Shown in pieces: positions 34,346-58,594 of a DNA stretch of 64,000 nt. Where the stretch lies: positions 1 through 64,000 of the forward strand of contig NAVB01000053.1 in the NCBI GenBank assembly GCA_002179805.1, read 5' to 3'. The notes below the pieces were generated by a model. That model worked only from the letters and a program-made list of their open reading frames with translations, searched no databases and was not told the DNA's origin. The DNA is from Acanthamoeba lenticulata. Taxonomy: Eukaryota; Discosea; Longamoebia; Acanthamoebidae. Both the position numbers and the translations under genes were made by a program. Within the stretch, counting starts at the first letter, position 1, and the number at the start of each line of letters is the position of its first letter.

Positions 34346-34542
34346 TCAGTCAGCGAGCCACTCTTCGTCGAGCTCGTCTTCTTCGTCGTCGCTCTCGCCC
34401 TCCATGGCGGCCCGTCTGGCAACAATCTTCTCCATGTTGAATGGCAGGAAGCTGGCCGAGGGCGGCGGCGGAGGCAGCACGCGGTCCTTGGCCGCCTTGA
34501 GCTTGGCCATCCCGAGAGCCGACAGCAGCGAGTTGTACATTG
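34346..34542 (-). other. Candidate WH2-Central-Acidic (VCA-like) module
   Basis: C-terminal exon of the calpain-III protein. The acceptor ...GCGCAG|AG joins ATEE to PMYNSLLSALG. LLSALGMAKLKAA resembles the WH2 helix plus LKK motif with a shortened linker. IVARRAA resembles the C helix (WAVE: I..RR.A). SDDEEDELDEEWLAD is an acidic run with the near-terminal Trp typical of Arp2/3-binding A segments. The stop TGA is at 34348-34346, so the Trp is fourth from the end. Confidence 0.6.
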
Positions 34543-37500
34543 GCTCTGCGCCACACCATTATCATGACAATGGACCGTAAGATGTAACAGCAGTGTAACC
34601 ATGACGATGATGATGACGTGTACCTTCGGTCGCCACATTAGCGGGCGGAGGGGGAGCCGGCGAGGGCGGCGCGGGTTTGGGCGGCGCGGGCGCTAAACAC
34701 CACAAGACGTTGATGTGAGCACTCGCTCGTGGGGGAGGGAGCAAGAGACAGCGAGAGGGACTCGTACCCTTGACGCTGCTGCTGGGCGCCGGAGGAGGCG
34801 GCGCGGCGGCAGCCACGATGGGCTTGGCCGGGTGGGCGATGACCATCAGGGTGTAGGGGTCGAACACCATGCCGCAACCGGGGCACTTGACCTCCTCAGG
34901 GCACACCTTGACCGGCTTCTTCTCCTTCTTGGGCTTCTTCTCCTTCTTCACCTTCTTCGGCTTCTCGTCCGCGGCAGCCACGGGCGGCGGGGCCGCCTCC
35001 ACCGGCTTGGGCGCTTCGGCCGGTGTGGGCGCTGGCGCTACCGCGGGAGCTTCTTCGGTCTTCACGACCGCGGCCGGCTCCGGCACGGGCTCCGGCCGGG
35101 GCAGGGCCTGCGCCTGGGCTGAGACGGGCTCAGGCTCCGGCTCGCCGTTGAGGTGGCGGATGTAGGGCGCGTAGTCCACCTCCTGGAAGCGGACGTGCGA
35201 CCGGTCAGACGGCTTGACAAAGAGGCGCATGTAGAACGAGCCCCGGATGCCCGCCTCGTAGGTGCACGGCGTCACGATCCACGGGTGCGTGTCCGGCCCG
35301 ACGCGCAGAGGCAGCTCGACTGTGGATTACGCGTTACGATTGATTGGAGAGAGAACGGAGCAAGGGTGTGGCCACGTACTGTCTTGGCCATTCTCAAAGG
35401 CGGTCTTCTTGATGATATCCGACTCGGCCGCCACCACCGGGAAGCCCCACTCTGTCCCATCCGCCCCACGGAGCAGCATCGTCACGTTGAGCTCATCGTG
35501 CGGGCTCGAGACAGACCAAAAGGAAGGGGGAGGGGCTCGTACGGTTGCCCTTGGTGACGTAGCAGCCGATGGCCGGGAAGGGCAGGTCGTCGGGAGGTAA
35601 GTCCTGGACCAACAGCAGCGTCACTTCGCATTCCCTGCTCGTGGAGAACAATGAAGACGAAGACGAAAATGTCGTCGCGACTTGCAAGGTCAGCTTCGTC
35701 GTGGGGTGGTCATCGATGCAGGGGAGTGGGAGAGACGGACCGATCCGCCGTGAGCGAGAAGTGGGGGTTCTCCAGGAACGTGGGGTAGTTCATGCAGCCA
35801 CCCGACGTGCCCTCGCCCCAGACGCCCTGCACAACGGAGTCAGTGCGTGAGCTAATGATGAGGATGAGGATGAAGATGAAAAGGAGAACGAGGAGTCAAG
35901 TCGTACGGCGACGAGGTTCTCGCCAGAGTCGTGGAGCGGGGCGAGGACGATGTTGTCGGCCAGACGCGAGAACACGGTGAGGGTGAACTGGGCCTCCTGG
36001 TTGGGGCGGAAGGTCGTCGGGATGAACACATACTCCTTCCCGCCCTCCACCTCCACTTCGCCGTTGACTGCGTGAATTGTGATGAACTCAATGCGTTAGT
36101 TTCAAGTGAAACCCGAGCAGTGTTGAGAAAGTCCTGAGTTGTGCTGAAACGCACCTTCCTTCTGCTTGCGGAACTTGCCCTTGCACATGAGCTCGGCGCC
36201 CTTGGTGCTGATCAGGCGCTGGCCCGGCTGCGGCGACTCGTAGACGTAGAACCCAATGCTCTTGGGCGCGACCGACTTGTCTTCGCCCTGTGTCGCCCGC
36301 ATGTGTGAGTCCTTTGCGGGGGCATCAAGAAGAGGGCGAACACGTTGATGCGCAGAATACCAGATATTGGCCGAGGAAGACGGTAATCTTCTCGCTCTGC
36401 TTGGCGGTGATGCGGAACTGCGGGTTGTTGCGCCACATGCCGTAGTTCAGGCAGCCGCCCGCGGTGAGGCCCTTCCACTCGCCCTGTAGTGTTTGTATGC
36501 CGCGAACGGCGATCAACGTGAGAAGAAGATCTTCACCATTCAGTCGAGGAGAACCGAGCGTGGTTGGGGACGTACGTATTCGACGTGCTTCTGGAGGAGA
36601 TCGTCGGCCGGCTTGACTTCGATGCTCTCGGCGCCCTTGGACGGGTAGAACGACAGGTTGAACGGCGCCTCGACGTTGGGCGTGAAGGTGCAGGGCACGA
36701 TGACGTAGGGGTCCTTCCTGGCCTCCAGATCAAACGTCTTGGACACTGCAGTGAGAGTATGTTCACGTCTGTCAGTGACACCTTCACCCATTCATTCGGG
36801 AAAGGGGACGGCCGACCTTCGGGGGTCTCCCAGAAACCAGACTTGGCGACGAGCATCTCCTTCTTCGCCAGCAGTGGGCGGCGACCTGTTGTCATCATTT
36901 ATGAGATCGGGCGGGGTCGTCGCTTGAGCGCCATGATGGTGGTGGTGGCGAAAGAGTGACGGACCGTTGATGCTGGAGAGGATGTAGAAGCCGATCGAAT
37001 TGCTCGGGGTGAGGTCGTGCCTCATCTTGATGGTCAGCGAGGTCTTCTCCTTGACGGTCAAGAAGAACTGCGGGTTGTTGCGCCACGTCGTGTGATTCCT
37101 ATTGCGTGCCATAGCCGGAAGGTGAGTTGCGCCAACACACAAGACGATGATATCGCCAGCATAATCCACTGTTGGGGCTGGGAGAAAGGACGTACATGCA
37201 ACCGCCAGCGCTCTCGCCCTTCCAGACGCCCTGCACGAGGAAGTGGCGATAACACAAGAGGATGCTGTCACCAGCAGTCCAAGGCTAGATGGAGGGGAAG
37301 GAGGATGTAGGGCGTACGTCAACGCTGATGGAGGAAGTGGCGCCAAGCTCGCGGAAGGAGATGGCTTGGCTCGAGAAGACGCTGAGGGCAAACTCGGACT
37401 CCCATTTGGGATCGAATGTGCACGGGAACACCACGTAGTCACCAGCGGCCAACGTTGCCGCCAGCGAAGCTTTGAGAAGGAGAGGGAAACAATGAGCTTT

Positions 37501-38830
37501 GAAAATCAAGAAGGAAAAAGCACGGGTGTTGTACCATCATCCGGGCTGCTCAGGGGAGAGCGAGCGACGGTGCTTGCAACCGACACAACCTTCTTGTCGA
37601 CCGGACCTACAATGATGTGGATCAGATGGTGCGTGTTTAGAGAGAGGAAGAAGAGCAGGCCAAGCATACCGTCGGCCTCGCAGATGTAGAGACCAAGGAC
37701 GTCAAAATCGGGATTGCGCGCGATCTTCTCGAGGAGAAGCGAGACGGCGGTGTTGTCCTCCTTGACGCTCAGGAGGTACTGGGGGTTGTTGTAGAAGGTC
37801 CGGTGGTTCTTGCAGCCGCCCGAGGTTTCGCCCTTCCACTCGCCCTGAAGGGCGATTTCGGAGGTCCACCTCTTGGACGGGTTGCTGCACGACTGGAGCA
37901 CGAAGGGCTTGGAGAACGAGGTCACCGTGAGGGCGAACCGGGCTTCCATGTTGGGCTCGAAGGTGCATGGGATGATCACGAAGGTGCCCGCGTCATTCTC
38001 ACCTCCAGCCTCCAACTCCAGCGTCAACGCAACTGCAGAAGCCAACGAATCGTCAGCTCAGGCGCGAGTTTACAGCGAGGGCAAGAGCACTAGTCCGCGT
38101 ACTGTGGGGCTTGTTGATGAAGGTGGTCTTGGCCACGATGAACTTGGTAGGCGTCGAGATGACCTTGCGGTTGGTGCCTGAGGCGGAGAGTGAGCTCAAA
38201 CAAGACAAGAAAAAGCGTAGGAAGCCAGAAGAGAAAATGGCGCACCATCACTCTTGAGGAGGTAAAAGCCGATAGCCCGGCAGTCCTCTTCCTTGGTGAC
38301 GAGTTGCTCAAGCACAATCTCTACCCTGCCGTCCAGAATGGATGGATTTAGTGCTAATTGCAGGAGAAGTTGGAGGAAAGGAGAGTGTGGTACTTGGTGT
38401 GGCCCTTGATGTTGAGGAAGAACTGCGGGTTCTGGCGCCACTGGTTCGTGTTGAAGCAGCCGCCGGCACTGCGCTGCGCCACCGACCACTCGCCCCGCTT
38501 GGTGGCCTTGGTGACCTCCTGAGCCTCCTCTTCCACGAGCTTCTTTTCCTCTTCGGCCTTTTGCCTATCCTTTTCCTTCTCCTCCTCTTCTTTGTTGCGC
38601 TGAGATGGTGCTTGAGGTGCCGCTGTTGCCGGGGTGGGTTGCGCTGAAGAAGATGGAGCTGGTGAGGCAGTGGGGAGCAGGGCCTCAAGATCTGCCGCAG
38701 TCTTGCCCGCCTTCACCTGAGACAAGAACTGCTGCAGAAGCGACTGGAGTTCATTGACCTGTCGCTTGAGTTGTTCCTTTTCCTCCTTCTCCTGCACGAG
38801 CTGGGTCTGCAAGTCACCCAACGACGCCAT
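34346..38830 (-). CDS. Five tandem calpain domain-III (C2-like) modules with coiled coil and WH2-C-A-like tail
   Basis: The start MASLGDLQTQLVQEKEEKEQ at 38830 opens a coiled coil, then a Pro/Ala and Lys/Glu linker. Five calpain large-subunit domain-III modules follow, each with G.W....(S/T).GGC......(W/F)..NPQ, IGFY or similar, and (I/V)PCTF.P. They start at about 38490 (GEWSVAQRSAGGC), 37850 (GEWKGETSGGC), 37235 (GVWKGESAGGC), 36485 (GEWKGLTAGGC) and 35830 (GVWGEGTSGGC). There is no C2 protease core and no PEF domain. After them come a Pro/Ala/Lys linker, a CPGCGM segment (about 34880) that could be half of a zinc site, and proline runs. The C-terminus has MYNSLLSALGMAKLKAAKD, PPPPPSASFLPFN, MEKIVARRAAMEGE, then an Asp/Glu run ending in DEEWLAD. 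That end matches the C and A segments of WAVE/WASP Arp2/3 activators; the first part is WH2-like. Function as nucleation-promoting factor is inference. Confidence 0.83.
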
Positions 38831-39078
38831 GCCGTTTAATCAGTTTGATTCTTGTGCTCTTCCTTCTTCGATGTCTTCCACTCCTGGGCGCAAGCGAGCT
38901 GGTGTCAAGCGTCTGCCACTCCAAGACCCAGACCGCCTCATTTGGCCTCATGAGTTGGGTTAATACGGTCGCCCAAGGCCACACCAACCACATCACGGGC
39001 TCTGTCTTCCGCGGAGAAAACTGCCCACCGGGGCGTGTGCCGTGAGTAAGTGGTTCGTCCTGCTGTGGATGCTCGTCA

Positions 39079-40533
39079 TTATTGTGGTTGCGGGCCAGAG
39101 GACTCTAGCATTGTGGTCGTGGTGCCCTCAGACGGGGCCACATAAGACGTGCCAAGGTCCACTCCGATACCTCCTCCCCGACCTCGGCCTCTGCTGCACT
39201 GGCCACCTCGTCCGCGGCCTCGTCCTCTGTCGGTCGGGCTGGCGCCTCCTCGGCCCCGTCCGCCCCGTCCTCGTCGTCCGAAGCTGAACGACTCTGGCAC
39301 CTTGCACGCATAGATGCGTCCGCTTGCGCCCGTGAGCTGCGCCGTGAACGGGTTGACAGGCTCTGCCCTCTGGGCTAACTCTTCGCCTATGATGGGTAAC
39401 ATCAGTAGGATTGGCACAATGCGAACGCTGGTGGTAGTACCCTCTGCTGGGTTGGTCGAGCGTTGCTGATCCATCTCCATACCCGAGAGCAACTCAGCGG
39501 TGGAGTCGATCATCTCCACCGTCCTGTACCCTCCTGATGCGTGAGTTTTGTCAGACACAACCGGGCTACTAGAACGTACCTGCGCTGTTCCTCTGCATTG
39601 TGGTCCTTCTTCTTTTCCTTGTTCTTGTTCTTCTTCCGCCTGATGTAGCGCTTTCTTTTTCGAAAATGGAACGCGAACTCTGCAAAGGGGAGGTTCAGTG
39701 GGTGAAGACACTAGCATACAAACAATTTAGTGACCTCGTGGGTAGTGGTGGTAGTCAATCAGATGCTTCTCCCGGTCTTTGTCTGAGGCAAATTTGAGGC
39801 TGCATCCGCTCACCAGGCACTCATACTAGTTCCCAAAGCGATTAGACATGGCCAGCCCCGTTGTTAGCTGCAGAAAGTTGTTCGCTTTTTAGATACCATG
39901 GGCTGCTTCTTGGCCAAAAGAGCGAAGAGAGTGTCATGGGTCTCGAGCACATGTAACTCTAGCAATCGAGCCATCGGAAACATGCGGCCACAGGTGTTGC
40001 AGGACTTGATGGCACAGAACCACTTAATTTGTTGGGCAGCTCTCTCGCACGAGAGCAAGGGGAGGTGTCTGTACATATTTGTGAGCTGTGTTGTAGTGAG
40101 CTTCGTAGCCCAGTGTGGACTTGAACCACCTGTTACACCCAGTGATCTGACATTTGAACTGTAGACCCGTTTCCTCCACGAGGGCGCTGGTCGCATACGC
40201 ATGATGGTGGGTGAGTTGGCTGCACAAACACTCACAAGTAATGGAGAGGTACTTGACAAGGGACTCAATGTCATTTGGAAGCTGCTTGGCATTGATCTCA
40301 CGGTCAATATTACCCTATACAGTCAACCGGGTGGTTAAGGCGAAGCAAAACCAACGCCAAAAAAGGTGGCGTGCATTACCTCATCCCAAAAGGGACTGTC
40401 AACTTTGTAAATTCGTTTGATTCTATTGCCACATTCACCTGCAACTGAAATGAGATATGACGCGAACCAAATGGGTAGCTGCAATACCTTGCGTGCAGCA
40501 AGTAATGGTGCTCGTTGTGCTTGTTGTTTCCAT
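39079..40533 (-). CDS. ZNF511-like C2H2 zinc-finger protein with RGG tail
   Basis: Probable nuclear protein of the ZNF511 family, whose function is little known. The proposed start at 40533 (METTSTTSTITCCTQ) splices via CAAG|GTATTG to TTGCAGGTGAATG, keeping frame to RIKRIYKVDSPFWDEGNIDRE; an exon further upstream cannot be excluded. Three C2H2 fingers follow in the ZNF511 order: CQITGCNRWF...HYNTAH (about 40155-40085), CNTCGRMF...HVLETH (about 39995-39935) and CLVSGCSLKFASDKDREKH (about 39825-39770). Then VRVPFSKKKALHQ, acidic and Ser-rich parts, GRIYACKVPESFSFG and a run of RG/RGG repeats (about 39280-39150). The family core RIY...(I/V)P...FG is present; the RGG repeats extend what is a short basic end in animal proteins. 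Stop TAA at 39081-39079. It lies head to head with SMG1, 231 bp apart. Confidence 0.8.
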
Positions 40534-40764
40534 GAGTTGGAGATTGCGCGTTGGTTGTGTTCCCGCGTTTTTGGCTTTGCCTTTTTCTTTCACCATTTTC
40601 TTTTGCCAACAACGAACAGAGAACAACAGTGGATCCCCATCGTCAATTGCCAATTGAGCAAGATTCGAAGTGTGTAAAGCCCTGATTCTATGACTCTTTC
40701 GCTGCAAGCAACGAGAAGCTAGCCGACTCTTTCTGCGTGTGATTGAGGGCACTGTGAACAGAAA

Positions 40765-54653
<13,889 letters not shown>

Positions 54654-55026
54654 GGAAGGAAGCAAGCAAGGATGAGACGTCTAAAATCCTGACGACGACA
54701 ACGACGTCATTGGTGTTGTCGTAAACGTGCTGTCGTAGAGTACACGACACGCATGTCAGCACGTCCGCGCGGAACGTGCGCGCTGCTCAGCCGGCTAGCC
54801 AGCTCTCTCTGGCTGGGCAGGTGCTGCTCAGCCGGCCTGCCTGCTTGAGCTCACCAAGACGAAGGCCTTGACTCGCCGCAAACGGCTTTATGAGGTTTTT
54901 CAGTTCAAGAATAATTAATTACTTTCTTTTTTCTATCAATTCTTCGAAGTGTTTCGTGGTACAAAGATTCATTCAGGACAAGGTAACAAAGCAAACAAAA
55001 CCCAGTTCCACGACTCAATTAAAACA
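54654..55026 (+). other. Intergenic region SMG1-histone H3
   Basis: 373 bp holding the SMG1 3' UTR and the histone promoter. A 14-nt direct repeat GCTGCTCAGCCGGC occurs at about 54781 and 54825, flanking a short inverted repeat (GCCAG..CTGGC). From 54895 it is AT-rich. No gene is seen. Confidence 0.5.
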
Positions 55027-55497
55027 ATGGCGAGGACGAAGCAAACCGCCCGTAAATCGACTGGCGGCAAGGCGCCACGCAAAATGCTGGCCACCAAGGC
55101 CGCAAGAAGCATCCCCGCCCCTGCAGTCGGTGGCGTTAAGAAGCCCCATCGTTACCGCCCAGGCACGGTTGCGTTGCGCGAGATCAGAAAGTACCAAAAA
55201 TCTACGGACTTGCTCTTCCGAAAGGCAGCCTTCCGTCGTCTTATTTGTGAAATTGGACAGGTAAAGCTTGGTCCTCTCTTTTCACAATTTGCACCAACCT
55301 AATCCATTTTGCTGCAGGACTACAAATCAGACCTGCGCTGGCAAACGGCAGCCCTCGCGGCCATTCAGGAAACGGCGGAAGCGTACCTCGTAGCCCTGTT
55401 TGAGGACAGCAACTTGTGCGCCCTTCACGCCCGCCGCACGAGTGTGCAGCCGAAGGACATCCAGCTTGCTCGTCGTATTCGTGGCGAACGCTCGTGA
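55027..55497 (+). CDS. Divergent histone H3 variant (no K27; CENP-A-like Trp in the fold)
   Basis: Core histone H3 in two exons (55027-55260 and 55318-55497, intron 55261-55317, phase 0 between GQ and DY). The tail is canonical up to K23 ([18 protein letters not shown]), then changes: [15 protein letters not shown] replaces AARKSAPATGGVKK, so K27 is gone and the tail is one residue longer; K36/K37 remain. The fold keeps [28 protein letters not shown] and [15 protein letters not shown]. It differs at [16 protein letters not shown] and [13 protein letters not shown]. Trp in place of Phe84 and loss of Gln68 are features also seen in CENP-A, but loop 1 has normal H3 length and the tail is H3-like. 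An intron-bearing gene suggests replication-independent, polyadenylated expression. It is either a specialised H3 variant or a centromeric candidate. Confidence 0.93.
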
Positions 55498-55712
55498 GCC
55501 CCCAGCAAGCGCCACCAGGGCCCCTTTTCCTCCTTGTGGGGAGGGGCTGCCCTTTCAATATGTCAATACTTTCACGTCTGCAGCTGGCGCTCGTGCGTTT
55601 CCCTTTCTCTTTCACCACGCCTGCTCGATGTACAGCAAACTACAGCGCTCCCTTGTTGTAGAACTAAAGTACAGGCATCCTAAGAGGGACACCGTCGAGG
55701 GCAGGAAAACCC

Positions 55713-56714
55713 TCATGCATGACTCTCGGCCGGAGGGGGCTCGGTCGACCGCCTGAGTAGACCACGCAGTGTGTTGAATCCGCCCTTGCGCTTGGGCTCG
55801 CTGGACGCCTTGGCCAACGCTTCTGTCTCAGTTGGTGAGGGTTCAACGGTCTCCGCGTGGTGTGTGTGGCGGTGGCCTCGCATGGTTGACCGGGCCCTCT
55901 CCAGCAGCCTGCTCCCCAAGCTGGTCGTTGTTGCTTCCGTGGGTTGATGGTGAACCTTGGGCTTCTCGGCGATGTGCGCGAGCAGCTTCGCCAGCAGTTC
56001 GGCTGAGCCCGCGCCTGTCGTGGTGGACAGTTCACAGTAGGCAACCGCCTTTGGCTTCAGTTCCTCAGCCAGAGCACGAGCCTGCTCGGGGGTGGGCAAA
56101 GCCTCGCCGTCTGGTCGTTTTGGTTCGTTCGGTCCGTCGAGCAGTAGTTGGTCATAATCGGCTCCAATGATGAACACTGGTGCCGTTGGGCAGTACGAAA
56201 GCACCTGGTGCCCACAACACAAGTCAACATGTTGCCCGGCGCTGTTTGCATCTTTGGCGTACGAGCGAAGCGCCGTACCTCAGGCAGCCAATTCTCCTTG
56301 ATGTTGCGAAAGGAGGTCAGGTCGAGGAAGGAAAAGCAGAGAAAGAAGATGTCCGTCTTCGCGTAGGAGAGCGCGCGGATGCGCAAGAAGTTCTCTTGAC
56401 CTGCAGCAGGCACATGAGTTGAAGGCGAGACGGAAACACAACCAAATCCAAAGTTACCTGTTGTGTCAAAGAGCTGCAACGTAATGCTTGAACCTTCGAC
56501 TACGACATCAATATTTTCTGAAGGGGTGATCAGTTGCTGTGTAACAGAGGTAACACCACCAACATAAATTTATCAGCTTGACTCATCCTCCGACAAGGTT
56601 GCTGGGATGACGTACATTTGGAGACGCAGCTTTCGCCAAGCTCGTCAGGATTCCCGTCTTTGAGACTGTCGCGTCACCAACCAAAACGATCTTTGCAGCC
56701 GTGGGAGCGGCCAT
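55713..56714 (-). CDS. Atypical Rho-like small GTPase without CAAX box
   Basis: The start MAAPTAAKIVLVGD at 56714. The first exon has a modified P-loop GDATVSKTGIL (canonical GD..VGKT: Gly before Lys is Ser, Lys and Thr kept). The next has QLITPSENIDVVV and LQLFDTTG, spliced to QENF, so G3 reads DTTGQE. Then LSYAKTDIFFLCFSFLDLTS, NIKENWLPEV and VFIIGADYD, where Rho proteins have (G)(T/N)K.DL; the Lys is missing. The SAK-like element is YCELSTTTGAG. Length and the NIKENWLPE helix place it in the Rho/Rac branch. The C-terminal extension is Arg/Pro/Ser-rich and ends in PPPAESHA, without a prenylation motif. Guanine specificity and GTP hydrolysis are doubtful, so it may act as a pseudo-GTPase; that is inference. 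Stop TGA at 55715-55713, convergent with histone H3. Confidence 0.8.
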
Positions 56715-56913
56715 TTCCTGACAAGCTGAGAACAATGAAGAGGGAGTCTCTTTACTAGTATTATGAGCTAGGCTCTTGGGTTCACCTTACAGTTGTGAAG
56801 GCGCGTTTGAAACTAGGGAACAAGCTATCGATTGGCCTGAAAAGGGTGCCCCATTCTTGATAAGGTAACTTCCCTTTCATGGCCACGTTGCTGTGCAATC
56901 GGGTGCTGGTGGT

Positions 56914-58440
56914 CTATAGCGACGAATGGAGTGCGCGGACAGCTGCGTGGTTCAAGAACTTGGTCTCCTCGTCGGCCGAAAGCGCACGGAGCGGCAGGCG
57001 ACACGGGCCCATGTCCAGGCCGTGCCACTGTGGAGCCAAAAGAACAAGGACGGAACCCGTTAGCCTCCCCAGGTCAAGAGAGAGAGAGAGAGAGAAAGAG
57101 CAGCGGCTCGGGACTACGTCGCACCTCACGCATGAGCGCTTTGGCGCCCGGCACGAAGCCGTACTGCGCCAACGCCGCCATGAAGTCTGCGATCTGCGAT
57201 GTGTCACACACACACGAGGACGAGTTGGCCTCTTGTGGAAGGAGAAACGGTGGCAGCAAGACCAACACGCACCACGAGCTGCAGCTGGCGAGCCGTCTCC
57301 ACGTCGTTCTGGCGGTGCGCCGCGAACAGCTTGGCGTAGACCGGCGCGCAGAAGGAGAACGAAAGGCTGATGCCGCCCTTGGACCCGAGCGGCAGGCACG
57401 GCAGGTGCATGTACTCGAACCCCATCAGGATGTCGTAGCGCTCGTCCTGGAAGCGCAGCGTGCGGTAGTAGTCGCCCAGCTCGGTGCCCGTGAACTTGGC
57501 CCCTGCATGCGCGCACGCATGAGCCAACAACAAGGCGCACGACCAGCATGATGGAGCATCGCTGTACCGCGGAGGGTGGGGATTACGCCATGGGCCTTCT
57601 CGAAGAAGTCGTAGACGGGGATGTTGACGCCCGTGATGGCCGGATAGTGGTAGTAGAGGAACGGCGTCTTGGGCGCCGCGCTGGCCACCGACGCGCAAAA
57701 GTCCACCAACGTGGCGGCATCTGGCGGCTGCGCGCAAGTCCCAGAGGGTGAGCTACACCGCTGGAAGGCGTCCACGGACGTGAGGTTTTGTCCGCACCTT
57801 GAAGAAGAACGGGGCCATGGTGGCGATGCCGTCTGCGCCGACGCTCTCAGCGTGCGCAGCCAACTCGCGAGTCTGCTCCAGGCTGAGGTGGAAGGAGGTC
57901 GTCAGGGGACTGAAGACGATGATGGCCAAGAAGGACGAAGAAAAGAGGACGGACCTGGTCGTGCCGATTTGGGCAATCACGTTGAGGGAGCCCTTGTGCT
58001 TGACCCACTCCTCGAGGGCGGCCTTGCGCTCGGGCACGCTGAGTGACATGCTCTCGCCGCTGGTCCCGCACACGAACACGCCCGAGCAACCATCGCTGTT
58101 CTGTGGGCGGCGGTTCAGGGCAAGCAGCACAACAAGGGGGCGACAAGGACGACACTCATACGAGCTTCTTGGCGTAGTCCTTCACGCGACCGAGCAGCGG
58201 CTTGGCGTCGCGGTCCATGGGCGTGAGTGTGGCGGCGATGAACCCCTCGAACCGCTTCTACACGACAAGATTAGTGAAGAAGGAGATGTTCAAAAGTTGT
58301 GGTGGCGTGAGTACAGCTGTCTGGCCGGCGGTGCTGGCAAAGCCTATACGCTGTCCCGACACGAGCATGGAAGACCTGCTTGTCGCCTTACGGCTCACTG
58401 CAGTCACCCCTGCCTTGCGCATCTTCTTCGTGTTTGCTGC
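56914..58440 (-). CDS. NPL: N-acetylneuraminate lyase (NPL), DHDPS/NAL family
   Basis: TIM-barrel class I aldolase that splits sialic acid to pyruvate and N-acetylmannosamine. The exons carry KRFEGFIAATLTPMD (about 58260-58210), SGVFVCGTSGESMSLSVPER with the GT.GE pyruvate-carboxylate motif, ELAAHAESVGADGIATMAPFFF, PFLYYHYPAITGVNIPVYDF with the catalytic Tyr, AKFTGTELGDY with the Schiff-base Lys, FEYMHLPCLPLGSKGGISLS, and GLDMGPCRLPLRAL near the end. This order and the YYH.P.(I/L)TG signature match vertebrate NPL better than DapA. Stop TAG at 56916-56914. The start codon is not resolved: the first clear exon begins at about 58260, and a short upstream exon probably lies in 58260-58440 (ATG at 58424 is one option). 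The end coordinate is therefore approximate. Confidence 0.88.
57077..57096 (+). repeat. (GA)n microsatellite in an NPL intron
   Basis: About nine AG dinucleotides. On the minus strand it is a CT tract of a probable intron near the NPL 3' end. Confidence 0.8.
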
Positions 58441-58594
58441 TTGGGCAGAAACTCTTCGATATTCTTTTGCGGGTCAACGAACGACACAACTGGAGAAAGA
58501 TGAGAGCTGGTTCATGAATTCTGTTTTTATATTTATCTACACACCAACGAAGCGGCCTTGTTTATCAAGAAGAGGTACAAGAAGAAGTATAAGC

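Noticed and set aside
34346..38830. Calling the tandem domain-III protein a calpain protease
   Set aside because: No C2 catalytic core (Cys/His/Asn motifs) or PEF/EF-hand domain was found in any exon.
55713..56714. Canonical Rac/Rho GTPase
   Set aside because: P-loop Gly, the (N/T)KxD Lys and the CAAX box are all missing, so only an atypical assignment is justified.
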